A stretch of DNA of 64,000 nucleotides from Tenacibaculum sp. 190524A05c (GTDB lineage: Bacteria; Bacteroidota; Bacteroidia; Flavobacteriales; Flavobacteriaceae), in contig NZ_OZ038523.1 of assembly GCF_964036595.1 (NCBI RefSeq), positions 338,501 to 402,500 on the forward strand, read 5' to 3'. The notes beneath the pieces are model-generated. The model was given only the letters and a program-made list of their open reading frames with translations, was not told where the DNA came from and searched no databases. Of the stretch, positions 53,901 to 62,832 are shown piece by piece. A program made the translations under genes and the position numbers. The stretch's first letter is position 1. Each line of letters begins with the position of its first letter.

Positions 53901-54112
53901 CGTTCTTCAATATCTTTATTAACAACAAAATTACCATAAGCAATTCCATGTTGTTTTCTAAAAACAGCTCTTTCTGCAGGTTTTTGTCCTCGTTCAATTC
54001 GTGTTTTTTGTCCCATTTCAACAAACATCTCTTTTAGACGTTGTGTTACAATTTCAATATCACCATCACAGTTCCAGCATGATGATGATTTATCATTTTT
54101 AGAATTTTCCAT
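50921..54112 (-). CDS. Fusion of a catalase-like heme domain with a LodA-like quinoprotein amino-acid oxidase
   Basis: A 1063-residue protein without a signal peptide. Residues about 1-335 look like a minimal catalase (SrpA-like): a distal His in RKQHGIAYGNF (H55), VRFSSD, DFIMQN, and the proximal heme motif R309-x3-Y313. Residues about 350-1063 match LodA/GoxA oxidases by IVTAGIYPPIGIMRVGNS, GGHGKSENI and the C-terminal wording. Candidate cysteine tryptophylquinone residues are Cys753 (in DFCLADAFHPG) and Trp827 (in PWQTD), placed from my memory of LodA (Cys516, Trp581). LodA-type enzymes oxidise amino acids, releasing aldehyde, ammonia and H2O2. The fused catalase-like domain may remove that H2O2 or use it. 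The substrate is unknown. Confidence 0.82.
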   Translation of the reverse strand: MENSKNDKSSSCWNCDGDIEIVTQRLKEMFVEMGQKTRIERGQKPAERAVFRKQHGIAYGNFVVNKDIEERFKLGIFAGDSYECAVRFSSDTTPTSPDLHSTLGVGLKLFGVDGENILDGGTNADFIMQNIDRFFARDAQQMCSFTTAGVIDRDYDSYIEKHPELAAILQAMTKEEASVLSASYWAILPFKLGDNQIVKYRLVPENTYKGTPFNENDYLKIDLEKRLLQGDATFRFEIQLRTNPETMPIDDAQVVWSTEESPYICIAKLHLPQQNVAAIGQAEFGSNLAFNIWRTLSQHKPLGSIAEVRKLVYAASAEARHQANGELLEEPKERNPEFQGNTDEDDDCIVTAGIYPPIGIMRVGNSQNEYFLGPLTDEPIAQEDPYAYRDELGALKRQAAQFRIYGFNAAGKAIKELTAENANITWHSHLANQKASWYQFQLALDIPEAADAPPSFLRNINVPNRETLLIDGGAQSISGTNIQDGPIFEGEFLSKKVYLGEMRTDEKGRLIMLGGHGKSENIDGDIAITFANNEGWYDDTSDGPITAEVEYNGTKLKVDPAWVVCAPPDYAPMQKSVRTMWDLMRSVAVKSGMLTRPQRPSFTKDILPIFQRMTDLQWVNAGFAGAFGWGGQFNYTSKQWIKKLGNPSPAFLEMRRTISNNFRRIDVTGAEAPQLWPWLYGDAISIPSTGSVRQHATLSELQLEFLDQWVTGDFDADYMDTEGCPFHEQQKTIDDLPIHEQPDMLTKAAMDFCLADAFHPGCEMTWPMRSSGMYMAPFRVKHAKATPPVNNVYYGPTMNSDTLTLAKGPILGGQVAGGITRWMAIPWQTDTASCRDGYTTTYDPYLPTFWPARVPNNILNEKRYDQTVDKSLAEETRMEAFADRADWLSDLPLDGAAPNYTNQINSMVKYFDKLAVVQKRPGVLNDPNFPKEMQVGITPTPEQEQALLRATLDDLAVTLDVDALNTETKGLLLSAVEKLSHKDLLNEELLLEGAKGELLTLVEDELTKDYAPTPNVIHTVNLLASKLHGINKTKNKSHQDVPLKKTEVGIPEKMTRFSRFIPK

Positions 54113-54470
54113 TGATTTTGGAGTTTAAAGTTTTGAGATTAATTAGTCTTAAAAGTAAATTTAAAAGGTGATTTTTATAAGGAATTATCCCCAAACGTAT
54201 CCATTTTAGTAATGGGTGTCTCCTTTTTAGGATTTAATGTAAATCGTGATTAGTAAAGCTTATGTTATTTAACATTTAGGTGCCTTTTTAATACTCTTTT
54301 TTAACAGTTTTATAAGATTTTGATTTAGGTTGTTTTGTAGATTCGCTGGTTAACGACAAAGAGTTAATTGTCCATAAGATTATGATAAAATAGTAAGTGA
54401 GTGTCCTATAGTAATCATGATTTTTAAGGGATGTTTTCTCTAGTTATTACTAACCAATTATTATCTGAAA
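54113..54470. other. Divergent promoter region between the lodA-like gene and a TonB receptor
   Basis: 358 AT-rich bases between two divergent starts must hold both promoters. TAGATTCG (54338-54345) is a 7-of-8 match to the -7 box on the plus strand, but its -33 spacing is poor. No convincing box was seen for the minus strand. A short inverted pair, CCAT/ATGG, lies at 54200-54214. No gene or RNA was recognised. Confidence 0.5.
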
Positions 54471-56690
54471 ATGAAAACAATAGTATTCACGATTGTATCG
54501 TGTTTTTTCTCACTTACACTCATAGCTCAAACTATTAAAGGAAAGGTTGTAAATAATCAAAATCAACCTCTTCAAGAAGTAAACATTTTAAATAAAAAAA
54601 CAGATAAGCATACACATTCTGATGAATTTGGGAATTTTATGCTTGAAAACGTTTCCATAGGTGATACGTTGTATTTTTCTCATATAGGATTTGAAAGCAG
54701 ATCATATGTTGTAAAAAGCTTGACGGAAGAATTAGTAATTAAATTAAAGTTGAAATCAATTGCTCTTGAAGAAGTAGTATTAGCACCAAGAGTAGATATT
54801 TTAAATTTAATTACAGATATAGATATTCAAACAAATCCTGTCAATTCTTCTCAGGATATTTTAAATAAAGTTCCAGGGTTATTTATTGGTCAACATGCAG
54901 GTGGAGGTAAAGCTGAACAGATTTTTTTACGTGGTTTTGATATAGACCATGGTACGGATATTAATCTTTCAGTAGATGGTTTACCTGTAAATATGGTTTC
55001 TCATGCGCATGGACAAGGTTATTCTGATTTACATTTTGTAATTCCCGAAACTGTGGATAAAATTGATTTTGGAAAAGGATCATATTATGAAGACAAAGGA
55101 AATTTTGCAACAGCAGGTTATGTACAATTTCAAACCAAAGAAAGATTAGACAAAAGCTCTATTAAACTAGAAGGAGGGCAATTTGATACTTTTCGTTTGT
55201 TAGGCATGTTTAATGTGCTAAATGAGGCTAAGCATAACGCATATATTTCTACAGAATATTTAGCTACAGATGGAGCGTTTGAAAGTCCTCAGAATTTTAG
55301 TAGAATAAATGTTTTCGGGAAGTATACAGGGTATTTAAATCCAACAGATGAATTAGGAGTTACACTTTCTCACTTTACTAGTAAATGGGATGCTTCTGGA
55401 CAGATTCCGCAAAGAGCAGTTGACAGTGGATTAATTACCCGTTTTGGAGCAATTGATGATACTGAAGGAGGAAATACATCAAGAAGTAATATCTTAATTA
55501 ATTACGATAAAATGATAAGCGATTCTGAAACGTTGAAGAGTTTTGGATACATCAGTAAGTATGATTTTGAGTTATTCTCTAATTTCACCTTTTTCCTTGA
55601 AGATCCTGTAAATGGAGATCAAATAAAACAAAAGGAGGATCGAACAATTTTTGGAGTTTCGAGTGAATATAAAAAAGTGTTTTCGGGAGATAAATTTAAT
55701 GGACATTGGAATGCGGGAATTAGTTTAAGAAATGACAGAAGTTTCAGTAACGAATTATCTAGAACATTGAATCGTCGTCAAACACTTCAGAGAATACAAT
55801 TTGGAGATATTAACGAAACAAACTTAGGTGGTTTTATTGGTTCAACTATAGAATTTGGTAAATGGACATTTAATCCATCTGTTCGATTAGACTATTTTAA
55901 TTTCCAATATAACGATACCTTGCAAACACAATATGAAACTCAGAAAGAATCAAAAGCAATCGTTAGTCCTAAGTTTAATGTTATTTATGATTATTCAGAT
56001 AATTTACAATTTTATGTAAAAACTGGTAAAGGATTTCATTCAAATGATACTAGGGTAGTAGTAGCTGAAGAAGGTAGAGAGATTTTACCAGCAACTTATG
56101 GTTTTGATACTGGTTTAGTGTGGAAACCAACATCGAAAATGTTTTTCAATTTAGCTTACTGGTACTTATATGTAGAACAAGAATTTGTTTACGTTGGGGA
56201 TGCGGGAATTGTAGAACCAAGTGGAGAAACAAGACGTCAAGGAATTGATATAAGTTATCGTTATCAGCCATTATCGTGGCTATATTGGAGCGTTGATGCG
56301 AATTATACACATGCAAGATCAATTAATGATCCTGATGGACAAAATTTTATTCCATTAGCTCCAGATTTTACTTTAGTTAGTGGATTAAACATAAACTTTA
56401 AAGATGGGTTTTACGGAGGAATAAATGTTCGTCATATTGATAATCGTCCAGCAAATGAAGATAATTCTATTGTAGCTGAAGGTTATACTGTTGCAGATTT
56501 AAATGTGGGTTACCGTTGGAAAGATGTTAGTTTTGGAGTTCAAGTTCAGAATCTATTTGATGTAGATTGGAATGAAACTCAATTCGCAACCGAATCAAGA
56601 TTACAGAATGAAGTAAATCCAGTAGAAGAGATTCACTTTACGCCAGGAACACCGTTTTTCTTAAAAGCCTCCATTCAATATAATTTTTAA
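54471..56690 (+). CDS. TonB-dependent outer-membrane receptor with carboxypeptidase-like N-terminal domain
   Basis: A 739-residue receptor: signal peptide (to about 19), a CarboxypepD_reg-like domain (20-100, with IKGKVVNNQNQPLQEVNI), a plug domain (about 110-220) and a 22-strand barrel ending in SIQYNF. The plug carries an unusual His-rich stretch, FDIDHGTDINLSV then NMVSHAHGQGYSDLHFV (about residues 161-192), seen in a distinct receptor group whose ligand I do not know; metal binding is possible. It has no STN signalling domain. It is divergent from the lodA-like gene, so it may import a related substrate or metal. A strong terminator follows. Confidence 0.88.
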   Translation: MKTIVFTIVSCFFSLTLIAQTIKGKVVNNQNQPLQEVNILNKKTDKHTHSDEFGNFMLENVSIGDTLYFSHIGFESRSYVVKSLTEELVIKLKLKSIALEEVVLAPRVDILNLITDIDIQTNPVNSSQDILNKVPGLFIGQHAGGGKAEQIFLRGFDIDHGTDINLSVDGLPVNMVSHAHGQGYSDLHFVIPETVDKIDFGKGSYYEDKGNFATAGYVQFQTKERLDKSSIKLEGGQFDTFRLLGMFNVLNEAKHNAYISTEYLATDGAFESPQNFSRINVFGKYTGYLNPTDELGVTLSHFTSKWDASGQIPQRAVDSGLITRFGAIDDTEGGNTSRSNILINYDKMISDSETLKSFGYISKYDFELFSNFTFFLEDPVNGDQIKQKEDRTIFGVSSEYKKVFSGDKFNGHWNAGISLRNDRSFSNELSRTLNRRQTLQRIQFGDINETNLGGFIGSTIEFGKWTFNPSVRLDYFNFQYNDTLQTQYETQKESKAIVSPKFNVIYDYSDNLQFYVKTGKGFHSNDTRVVVAEEGREILPATYGFDTGLVWKPTSKMFFNLAYWYLYVEQEFVYVGDAGIVEPSGETRRQGIDISYRYQPLSWLYWSVDANYTHARSINDPDGQNFIPLAPDFTLVSGLNINFKDGFYGGINVRHIDNRPANEDNSIVAEGYTVADLNVGYRWKDVSFGVQVQNLFDVDWNETQFATESRLQNEVNPVEEIHFTPGTPFFLKASIQYNF

Positions 56691-56710
56691 GAACTAAGAT
56701 TACATAATTT

Positions 56711-56760
56711 AAAAATCTCTCTAGAGAAATCATTTATGATTCTTTTAGAGAGATTTTTTA
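56711..56760 (+). terminator. Long-stem terminator after the TonB receptor
   Basis: A perfect 13-base stem, AAAAATCTCTCTA (56711-56723) with TAGAGAGATTTTT (56746-56758), closes a loop that itself contains AATCAT/ATGATT. The 3' arm ends in a T-run. Confidence 0.85.
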
Positions 56761-56900
56761 GTTAATAATTATTCATTAATGCATAGATGTAAATACTCCG
56801 AGACTAGCTTTATAACCATGAAACCAAAAACCACTTTTAAACCTATAAACATTTAAAGCTATGTCTCAGAGAAATTTACTTTATTTGAATATCAATCACG

Positions 56901-58292
56901 TTACTGTAAATCAATGTTATTTACGGCTTCAGCAATTTCATATCCCAATCGCAACCCTTCAATTGCATCTTGTTCTATATGTACACCTAATGGTACACGA
57001 GAGTATGCATTTTCTCTTGCCATTTCTGTAAAAGAAGTGAAACTTCTTGGTGAACCATTAAATGATATGTTTACAGCGTTGGTGTATGTATTGTCAGTAA
57101 AACTGATATTATCTGTACCAAAAAAGTTGATGAAAACTCCCGCTGCGGCAGCTGCAAATGTTGCATGGCCTGACGGATAGCTTGGAAAAGCTGGATTTTC
57201 TTCCTGTATAAATCTTGATAAATTAGTTGTAAAACTTTCGTCAATGTATTCTGTTATATAATTACTTGGACGTTCAATATTGTAGGTGTATTTGTCATCC
57301 CAAGCTGAAACAGCAGCATCGTTTATTGAAAAACCTAACCTTAATAAAAGCTCAAGTGCCTTATCAAAACTTAAATCATAATTTTTAATTAATTGATTTG
57401 CAATGGAAAATTGTCTTCCTGGAGGACTAATCATCAGTCCTTCTACATCATCAGCCCAAAATTCTGCAATCCATAAATCTTCATTGTTTTCAGAATTAGC
57501 TGTAATGGTTGTTTGATATACATTATTCATTTGCTGATAATAATCACTGGATGTAGAGGTGCTATATTGAAGAACATCATCAAGTGCAACACTAGTAGAT
57601 TCTTGTGGAGTAATAGCAAAAGTTCTTACTTCTCTCCAATATGGAAACCAAGCATCTTCACTTTCTTTAGCTTCCCATAAACCTACACCAACCGGAGCAA
57701 TATAACTTTGTGGAGTAGGATTATCTATTTGCCATTCCGCATCTCTATCACTTTTACTAAAATCAATTACACGTTGTGCTACATATTTTCCCCAGTTTTC
57801 AGAGTTTTCTATTTGAGATGAAGACAGTCCATCCGATAATGAAGATGTCTTTGTGTTTTCAAACTCTGAAATACGTTGTCTTACACCAGATTCAAGATTA
57901 ATCATAAAATGATCTATAACTTCTGCATAAGCTGTGTTTAAAGCCAAGTTCAGATTTACGTTGTCTTCTAAATTAGAGGAATTGATATTAAAATTAGAAT
58001 AACGCTCTGAATTTGAAGAATAGTCATTCATAAACGGAACAGCGGTTTCGTAACCAGTTAAATGAATATAAGCGAGAGCTCTAGTAACACTATTAGGTCT
58101 CATATTCTCTGTGTGTTGATCTATAGAAACCCAGAAATTATTCCATTCTGTAATTAATGTAGTTGTATCGTCAGACACCGAGATAGCCGTATCTGTATCT
58201 ATAATATCGGTATCTGTATCAGTATTACAAGACTGAAATATTGTAATGCTTAGGGATATTAATACTATCCATTTTAAAGATTTTACTTTCAT
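56901..58292 (-). CDS. Vanadium haloperoxidase-like / PAP2 superfamily lipoprotein
   Basis: A 463-residue lipoprotein (IFQSC, Cys22) followed by an odd Asp/Thr-rich hexamer stretch (CNTDTDTDIIDTDT). The C-terminal half has the full vanadate-binding set of the family: K334-x6-R341-P in DDKYTYNIERP, SYPSGHATF with H376 as acid-base, and SRVPLGVHIEQD with R and H438, the His that would bind vanadium. The ERP and PSGHATF wording matches the vanadium-dependent haloperoxidase group rather than plain phosphatases. Such enzymes oxidise halides with H2O2. Halide use cannot be proven from sequence, and an acid phosphatase role stays possible. Confidence 0.82.
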   Translation of the reverse strand: MKVKSLKWIVLISLSITIFQSCNTDTDTDIIDTDTAISVSDDTTTLITEWNNFWVSIDQHTENMRPNSVTRALAYIHLTGYETAVPFMNDYSSNSERYSNFNINSSNLEDNVNLNLALNTAYAEVIDHFMINLESGVRQRISEFENTKTSSLSDGLSSSQIENSENWGKYVAQRVIDFSKSDRDAEWQIDNPTPQSYIAPVGVGLWEAKESEDAWFPYWREVRTFAITPQESTSVALDDVLQYSTSTSSDYYQQMNNVYQTTITANSENNEDLWIAEFWADDVEGLMISPPGRQFSIANQLIKNYDLSFDKALELLLRLGFSINDAAVSAWDDKYTYNIERPSNYITEYIDESFTTNLSRFIQEENPAFPSYPSGHATFAAAAAGVFINFFGTDNISFTDNTYTNAVNISFNGSPRSFTSFTEMARENAYSRVPLGVHIEQDAIEGLRLGYEIAEAVNNIDLQ

Positions 58293-58761
58293 AATTTTAG
58301 CGTTTTTTAAAAACTTAAATTCGTTTAATTCAAGTTTATAATTCGTAAAAATGTATTCTTCTCTCGTTTTTTAGGCCGTAAACAATTTTGAAAAGTGTAG
58401 TTGTATCGTCAATAATTTTAATTTTTGTTTTTAATACTTTTTATTAACCTAAGTTCGATTGTACTAGAAAGACAAATTCCCATAAATACCAATCCCCTAG
58501 TTTGTCAAGGAATATTATTTTTATTAGTAGCTAATTGATCGAACCTAGGTTTTAATAAAAACTAAATTGTATCCATTTGCTTATAGTACGTTTGAATTGT
58601 TTTTTACCCAACCTCTTTCTATGGAAAAAAGCAGATTATTTACTTACACCTCAATTTATTGAGTTTAAGTCATTGTTTATCAGTTGTATAGGATTGTATG
58701 GTTTTTTAAAAAAAAGAGTCTGATTGTAATTTATTTCGGGTAAGATGAAGTGTCAACTTCG
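58293..58761. other. AT-rich intergenic region before the haloperoxidase-like gene
   Basis: 469 bases with no gene I can support. It should hold the promoter of the haloperoxidase-like gene, for which only a weak TAAACTTG box (minus strand, 58338-58331) was seen. A spaced inverted repeat at 58446-58551 is described separately. A 13-codon ORF at 58621 on the plus strand has no support. Confidence 0.5.
58446..58551. repeat. Spaced inverted repeat, AACCTAAGTTCGAT type
   Basis: AACCTAAGTTCGAT (58446-58459) and ATCGAACCTAGGTT (58538-58551) are inverted copies at 13 of 14 positions, 78 bases apart. They are probably not a simple hairpin terminator, given the distance. Two binding sites for one regulator, or the ends of a small mobile remnant, are both possible. 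Confidence 0.45.
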
Positions 58762-61200
58762 TTAAAATGATAGATTAACTTGAAGGTTAGGAGCAAAGCC
58801 GCTCGTTTTTCGAAATGTATTTGCTGTAGGATTTTGAAAAATATTTACAGTATTATCTTGATCATAAACATTTAAGATAGATAAACCAATTACGGTTTTA
58901 AAGCTTTTAGAAGTGCTATAAAAAGTATAAGAAGAAGAAAAATCAAGTTGGTGTGATCCGTCAAAACGATCTGAAAGTGATAAGTTAGAAGTATCAATAG
59001 TAGGATCATCAGGATAAATCACAGGCATTCCTGAGAAATAGCGCCAAGAAAGTGCGAATTTCCATCGGTCAACATTTATCAAGTTTGTTAAGTTTAAAAT
59101 ATGGCGTTGGTCAAAAAAGGCATCTGAAGTAATGTTTCGAAAAGTCGTTTCTGTTTTACTTAAAGAATAACTTGCCCAAGCTTCAATATTATTCCATTTC
59201 TTTTTTACAAATAAATCCGCGCCTATACTTGAAATATTCCCGCGAATATCTTCTATTTTCAATGTTATATCGTTCGATCTTTTCTTGAAAAATTCTAAAT
59301 CAATTAACCATTCTTTTTGATTCAACACAGCTCCAACCATAAACTGTGTTCCTTTTAACGGAGCAATTTCTCTATTAGGTAAAAACCAAAATTGATTGGT
59401 AATATTAAAATCATCAAAATCATTTACGAATTTCTTTTGTATAAACTGATTTGAAGTTCCAAAAGAAGATTTAATATATAATTTGTTATTTACGGCATAA
59501 CTAGCTGTAAGTCTTGGATTCATAAAGAATTCACCAGTGGGAGCATAGTAATTATTGTGAATTCCTAAATTAATATCTAGTTTGTCGCTCCAGTTTTTGT
59601 GTAATGATAGGTAAGTTGAATGAATTGTTGCTTTTTGATCTCTTCTTGCATCCAAGTTATTTTCTTGCTCCAATTCATTACTAGTCAATTCATGGTTAAT
59701 CACATTATAACCTGCATCTAGTTTTGTATTCGGATTAAACTGATAGCTAGCTTCAGCAATAAAACGTGTATCTGCGATTATGTTTTCGTATTTAAGAAAA
59801 CTATTACGTTGATCTCTATTAAATCCTTCACTAACATTGTTAATGCGCATATTCGATTTACTAAATCGTAATTCGGTATTGAATTTATCAGAGAACTGTG
59901 CTTTCCATTTACCAGTGATTCCCCAGTTGTCTAAGTCTAAATCTATAAAATCAGTTTGATCAGGATTTTGCATTTCTCGAACTTCAGCAAATAAATCATT
60001 TTCAATATTTATAAAACTTACCGTTGCAGAATGTCGCTCATTGATCTTATAATTCAGTGCAATGTTCATATCTGAAAAACCAATATCAAGATTTGTAGAA
60101 CCTACTACATTTTCAATTCGACTACCTTGAAATATTAATGTTGAAATGGTTTCTAACTTAGGAGAATTAAATCCTGGATAACTTCTTCTGTATGCCGCTA
60201 AAAGAGAAAGTTTATTTTCTATTAGTTTTGCATTCACCGCAAGACCTGCAAATAAAGTATTCCCTATAATTTCATAACTATTTTTATTAGGAATTCTATT
60301 CTTAGTTTTCATATTGATTAAACCACCAACACGACCACCGAATTTGGTAGGAAGCATATTTCTTTGAACTTCAATATTGTCTATAACGGCAGCACTATAA
60401 GGAGAAATGGCACCTAAAAAATGACCTGAATGGTAAATTGGAATATCATCTATTTGAACTAAATTTTGATCATAAGTATTACCTCTAAAATTCAAATTTC
60501 CTGATTTTCCACTCGGTGAATGTATACCAGGAATATTACTAATGACATTAAAAATATCACCATCTGTTTCTCCCGCTAACAATCCCAACCTTTTGGTTTG
60601 AATTTGAATGCTATGGTCACCAATTTTTGAGTCAATTCCTTTGGTTAAGTAGTTCGTTAAAACAATTTCATTTAAACGAAACTGTTTAGTGTAAAACTTC
60701 AAAGGAGTACTTCTTTCTAAATCTTTCGCTTGTAAATGAATAGTTACATGAAAGTAGGATTCTAAATGAATCGAATCTAAAGGAAATACATTTTTAAGTG
60801 TAAAAACTCCATTAGAAAGGTCTAAATTTTGTTTTGGTTTGTCCTGGATTTGATAGACTAAAGAAGTTATAGGTTCATTTGTTTCATCTTCAATGATTGC
60901 AAAACTAAAATCTTTACGTAGAGGAAGGACTAAATAATTAGTGCCTTTTTTCTTAAATTTTACGGGAATTTTCTCTTCAATTATAGTAATACATTCTGAA
61001 ATACTTGCACAGTTAAAATCATTCTCTAAAAGAATAGTATTAAAGAAGGTATGGTTATAAGAAAGGTTTATATTGAATTTTTTTTCAATTTGATTCAGTT
61101 TATCTGAAAGCGAAATGCGATTACTCTTCTGAGCAGATAGAGGAGTAGTTAACAAACAAATAAAAAAAAGTAATTGATAAGAGAAAAATCTCAAATTCAT
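58762..61200 (-). CDS. TonB-dependent receptor with STN signalling domain (FecA-like)
   Basis: An 812-residue outer-membrane receptor. After the signal peptide (to about 23) comes an STN-like domain (about 28-85) with LSDKLNQIEKKFNINLSYNH, which touches the anti-sigma factor in cell-surface signalling. Next is a linker with an Ig-like fold, then the plug (about 195-300, with GKSGNLNFRGNTYDQNLVQI) and the barrel. The gene directly follows FecR (stop and start adjacent), itself preceded by a FecI-type sigma factor, so the three form one signal-transduction set. The ligand is unknown; no SusD partner is present. Confidence 0.9.
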   Translation of the reverse strand: MNLRFFSYQLLFFICLLTTPLSAQKSNRISLSDKLNQIEKKFNINLSYNHTFFNTILLENDFNCASISECITIIEEKIPVKFKKKGTNYLVLPLRKDFSFAIIEDETNEPITSLVYQIQDKPKQNLDLSNGVFTLKNVFPLDSIHLESYFHVTIHLQAKDLERSTPLKFYTKQFRLNEIVLTNYLTKGIDSKIGDHSIQIQTKRLGLLAGETDGDIFNVISNIPGIHSPSGKSGNLNFRGNTYDQNLVQIDDIPIYHSGHFLGAISPYSAAVIDNIEVQRNMLPTKFGGRVGGLINMKTKNRIPNKNSYEIIGNTLFAGLAVNAKLIENKLSLLAAYRRSYPGFNSPKLETISTLIFQGSRIENVVGSTNLDIGFSDMNIALNYKINERHSATVSFINIENDLFAEVREMQNPDQTDFIDLDLDNWGITGKWKAQFSDKFNTELRFSKSNMRINNVSEGFNRDQRNSFLKYENIIADTRFIAEASYQFNPNTKLDAGYNVINHELTSNELEQENNLDARRDQKATIHSTYLSLHKNWSDKLDINLGIHNNYYAPTGEFFMNPRLTASYAVNNKLYIKSSFGTSNQFIQKKFVNDFDDFNITNQFWFLPNREIAPLKGTQFMVGAVLNQKEWLIDLEFFKKRSNDITLKIEDIRGNISSIGADLFVKKKWNNIEAWASYSLSKTETTFRNITSDAFFDQRHILNLTNLINVDRWKFALSWRYFSGMPVIYPDDPTIDTSNLSLSDRFDGSHQLDFSSSYTFYSTSKSFKTVIGLSILNVYDQDNTVNIFQNPTANTFRKTSGFAPNLQVNLSF

Positions 61201-62130
61201 TTATTCAAAAATTACGGTATTATCTTCACCAATAACATACTTTATTTCCATAGTAACAAATAAAGTTTGTAATGCCGTATCTAAGTTTTTATGAGTTAAA
61301 GTTCCTGAGAATTCTAAATGTTCGTACTTTTTAGGTAATTGAATTTTAATAGTATAGTATTTTTTTAAATCTGAAATAACTTCAGGTAAGCTAGTTTTAT
61401 TGTATTTACTATAACCATTCGTCCAGTTTGGAGCAGTGTTAATATGTGTTGTTTCTTGTAGTTCGTTTTGCTGAACTATTGCAGATTTTCCTTTGGTTAA
61501 GATTAACTCATCATTTTGATAAGCAACTTTAACTTTACCTTCATAGCAGATTACTTCAAAAACAGTATTAGAAGTATTTACATTGAACTGTGTACCCAAT
61601 ACATTAATATTTCCTCTATCTGTAATTACCTTGAAAGAAGATCCTTTAGTAACATCGAAAAATGCTTGTCCTTTTAAATGTATTGTTCGATCGTTATTCC
61701 AATTTTTTTCTTTGTAAGAAATTTCAGAGGCGGCGTCTAGTTTTATTGTGGAACCACTAGGTAATTCAATAGTTTTATTCTCTGCAATTTGTGTATTTAT
61801 TGTAATGGTTTGATTAAACAACAGATTCCATGAAAAATATCCCGCACTAACTAAAATTAGGATGCTTGCAGCAATTTGTAACCAACGATTACTATTGCTA
61901 GTTTTCTTTGATGGTGGAGTAGGAGCAATGACTAGTTTTCTTCTTTTCTTAAGTTCCGCTAAACCGTTTTCAGTATCGAATTTTTTAACTTTCCAAGTAT
62001 CAATTTCATCCAAAACAACCTTAAGCTCATCTAATTCGCCAGAGTTTTCTAGTTCCTTTTTTTGCTCATCGCTTAAACTATTATCGAGCCATTTAGCAAT
62101 TAAATTATCTTTAAGTAATTTTTTATTCAC
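61201..62130 (-). CDS. FecR-type anti-sigma factor
   Basis: A 309-residue inner-membrane protein. The cytoplasmic N-terminus (1-85) should hold the sigma factor. One membrane segment lies at about 85-107 (LQIAASILILVSAGYFSW). The periplasmic FecR domain (about 115-205) shows TIKLDAASEISY and FDVTKGSSFKVIT, and the C-terminal domain (about 240-309) is of the DUF4974/STN type that meets the receptor. It starts with GTG, 56 bases after the sigma factor gene. Confidence 0.92.
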   Translation of the reverse strand: MNKKLLKDNLIAKWLDNSLSDEQKKELENSGELDELKVVLDEIDTWKVKKFDTENGLAELKKRRKLVIAPTPPSKKTSNSNRWLQIAASILILVSAGYFSWNLLFNQTITINTQIAENKTIELPSGSTIKLDAASEISYKEKNWNNDRTIHLKGQAFFDVTKGSSFKVITDRGNINVLGTQFNVNTSNTVFEVICYEGKVKVAYQNDELILTKGKSAIVQQNELQETTHINTAPNWTNGYSKYNKTSLPEVISDLKKYYTIKIQLPKKYEHLEFSGTLTHKNLDTALQTLFVTMEIKYVIGEDNTVIFE

Positions 62131-62186
62131 GCTTAAACATTTTACTATTCAGTTACTTAACGTTTTACTAGTTGTATTACCCAACC

Positions 62187-62708
62187 TTATATGGAACGTT
62201 TTTGTAATTCAGTTATTTCTTTAAGTTTAATTAATGCTTTGGAAATACGTTTTTCAACAGCAGTTTGACTAATTTCAAGTCGTTCAGCTATTTCTTTATA
62301 AGTCAGTTTTTCAATTCTATTTAATAAAAATGCTTCTCTTTGTTTTTCAGGTAATTCAGAAATTACAGTTTCTAATTTTTGCTGAAATTCTTTAGTTCTT
62401 AAATGAAAATAAGGATCTTCAATATCATGTGAAGGCATGCTATTCTTTTCGAATTTTAAGGCTACTTTTTTAGATCGTATCACATCAATAAATAAGTTTT
62501 TAGAAACGGTATATAAAAAAGCTGCTGCTTTTTCATAAATAATACTGCTACATTTTTGCCAAAGTTTAATAAAAGCTTCTTGTACAATATCTTCAGCTTG
62601 ATTTAAATCTCCAAACTTAAAATATAAATGGTTTCTCAAACTTTCAGCATGAGTATTATATAACTGATCATAAACATGTTCCTCGCAAACAGAGAAATTG
62701 CCTTCCAT
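62187..62708 (-). CDS. FecI-type ECF sigma factor
   Basis: A 173-residue sigma factor with region 2 (about 12-80, DLNQAEDIVQEAFIKLWQKC) and region 4 (about 115-170, LTYKEIAERLEISQTAVEKR). It belongs to the Bacteroidota FecI group that is always found beside FecR. It should switch on the receptor gene behind it and possibly the haloperoxidase-like gene. The spacing to FecR and the shared strand support one operon. Confidence 0.92.
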   Translation of the reverse strand: MEGNFSVCEEHVYDQLYNTHAESLRNHLYFKFGDLNQAEDIVQEAFIKLWQKCSSIIYEKAAAFLYTVSKNLFIDVIRSKKVALKFEKNSMPSHDIEDPYFHLRTKEFQQKLETVISELPEKQREAFLLNRIEKLTYKEIAERLEISQTAVEKRISKALIKLKEITELQKRSI

Positions 62709-62832
62709 TGTGTCCTAATTAATTAAAGTAAATATAGAATAATTTTAAAGATTGCTGTTTTTGAATCAGACAAATTCATAAGGAAATATTCAGTCTTTAA
62801 AAACTATACTTAGGCTTAAAACAAGAAAACTC

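Noticed and set aside
58621..58662. A 13-codon ORF on the plus strand
   Set aside because: It is short, has no promoter, no conserved wording and no context, and is expected by chance.
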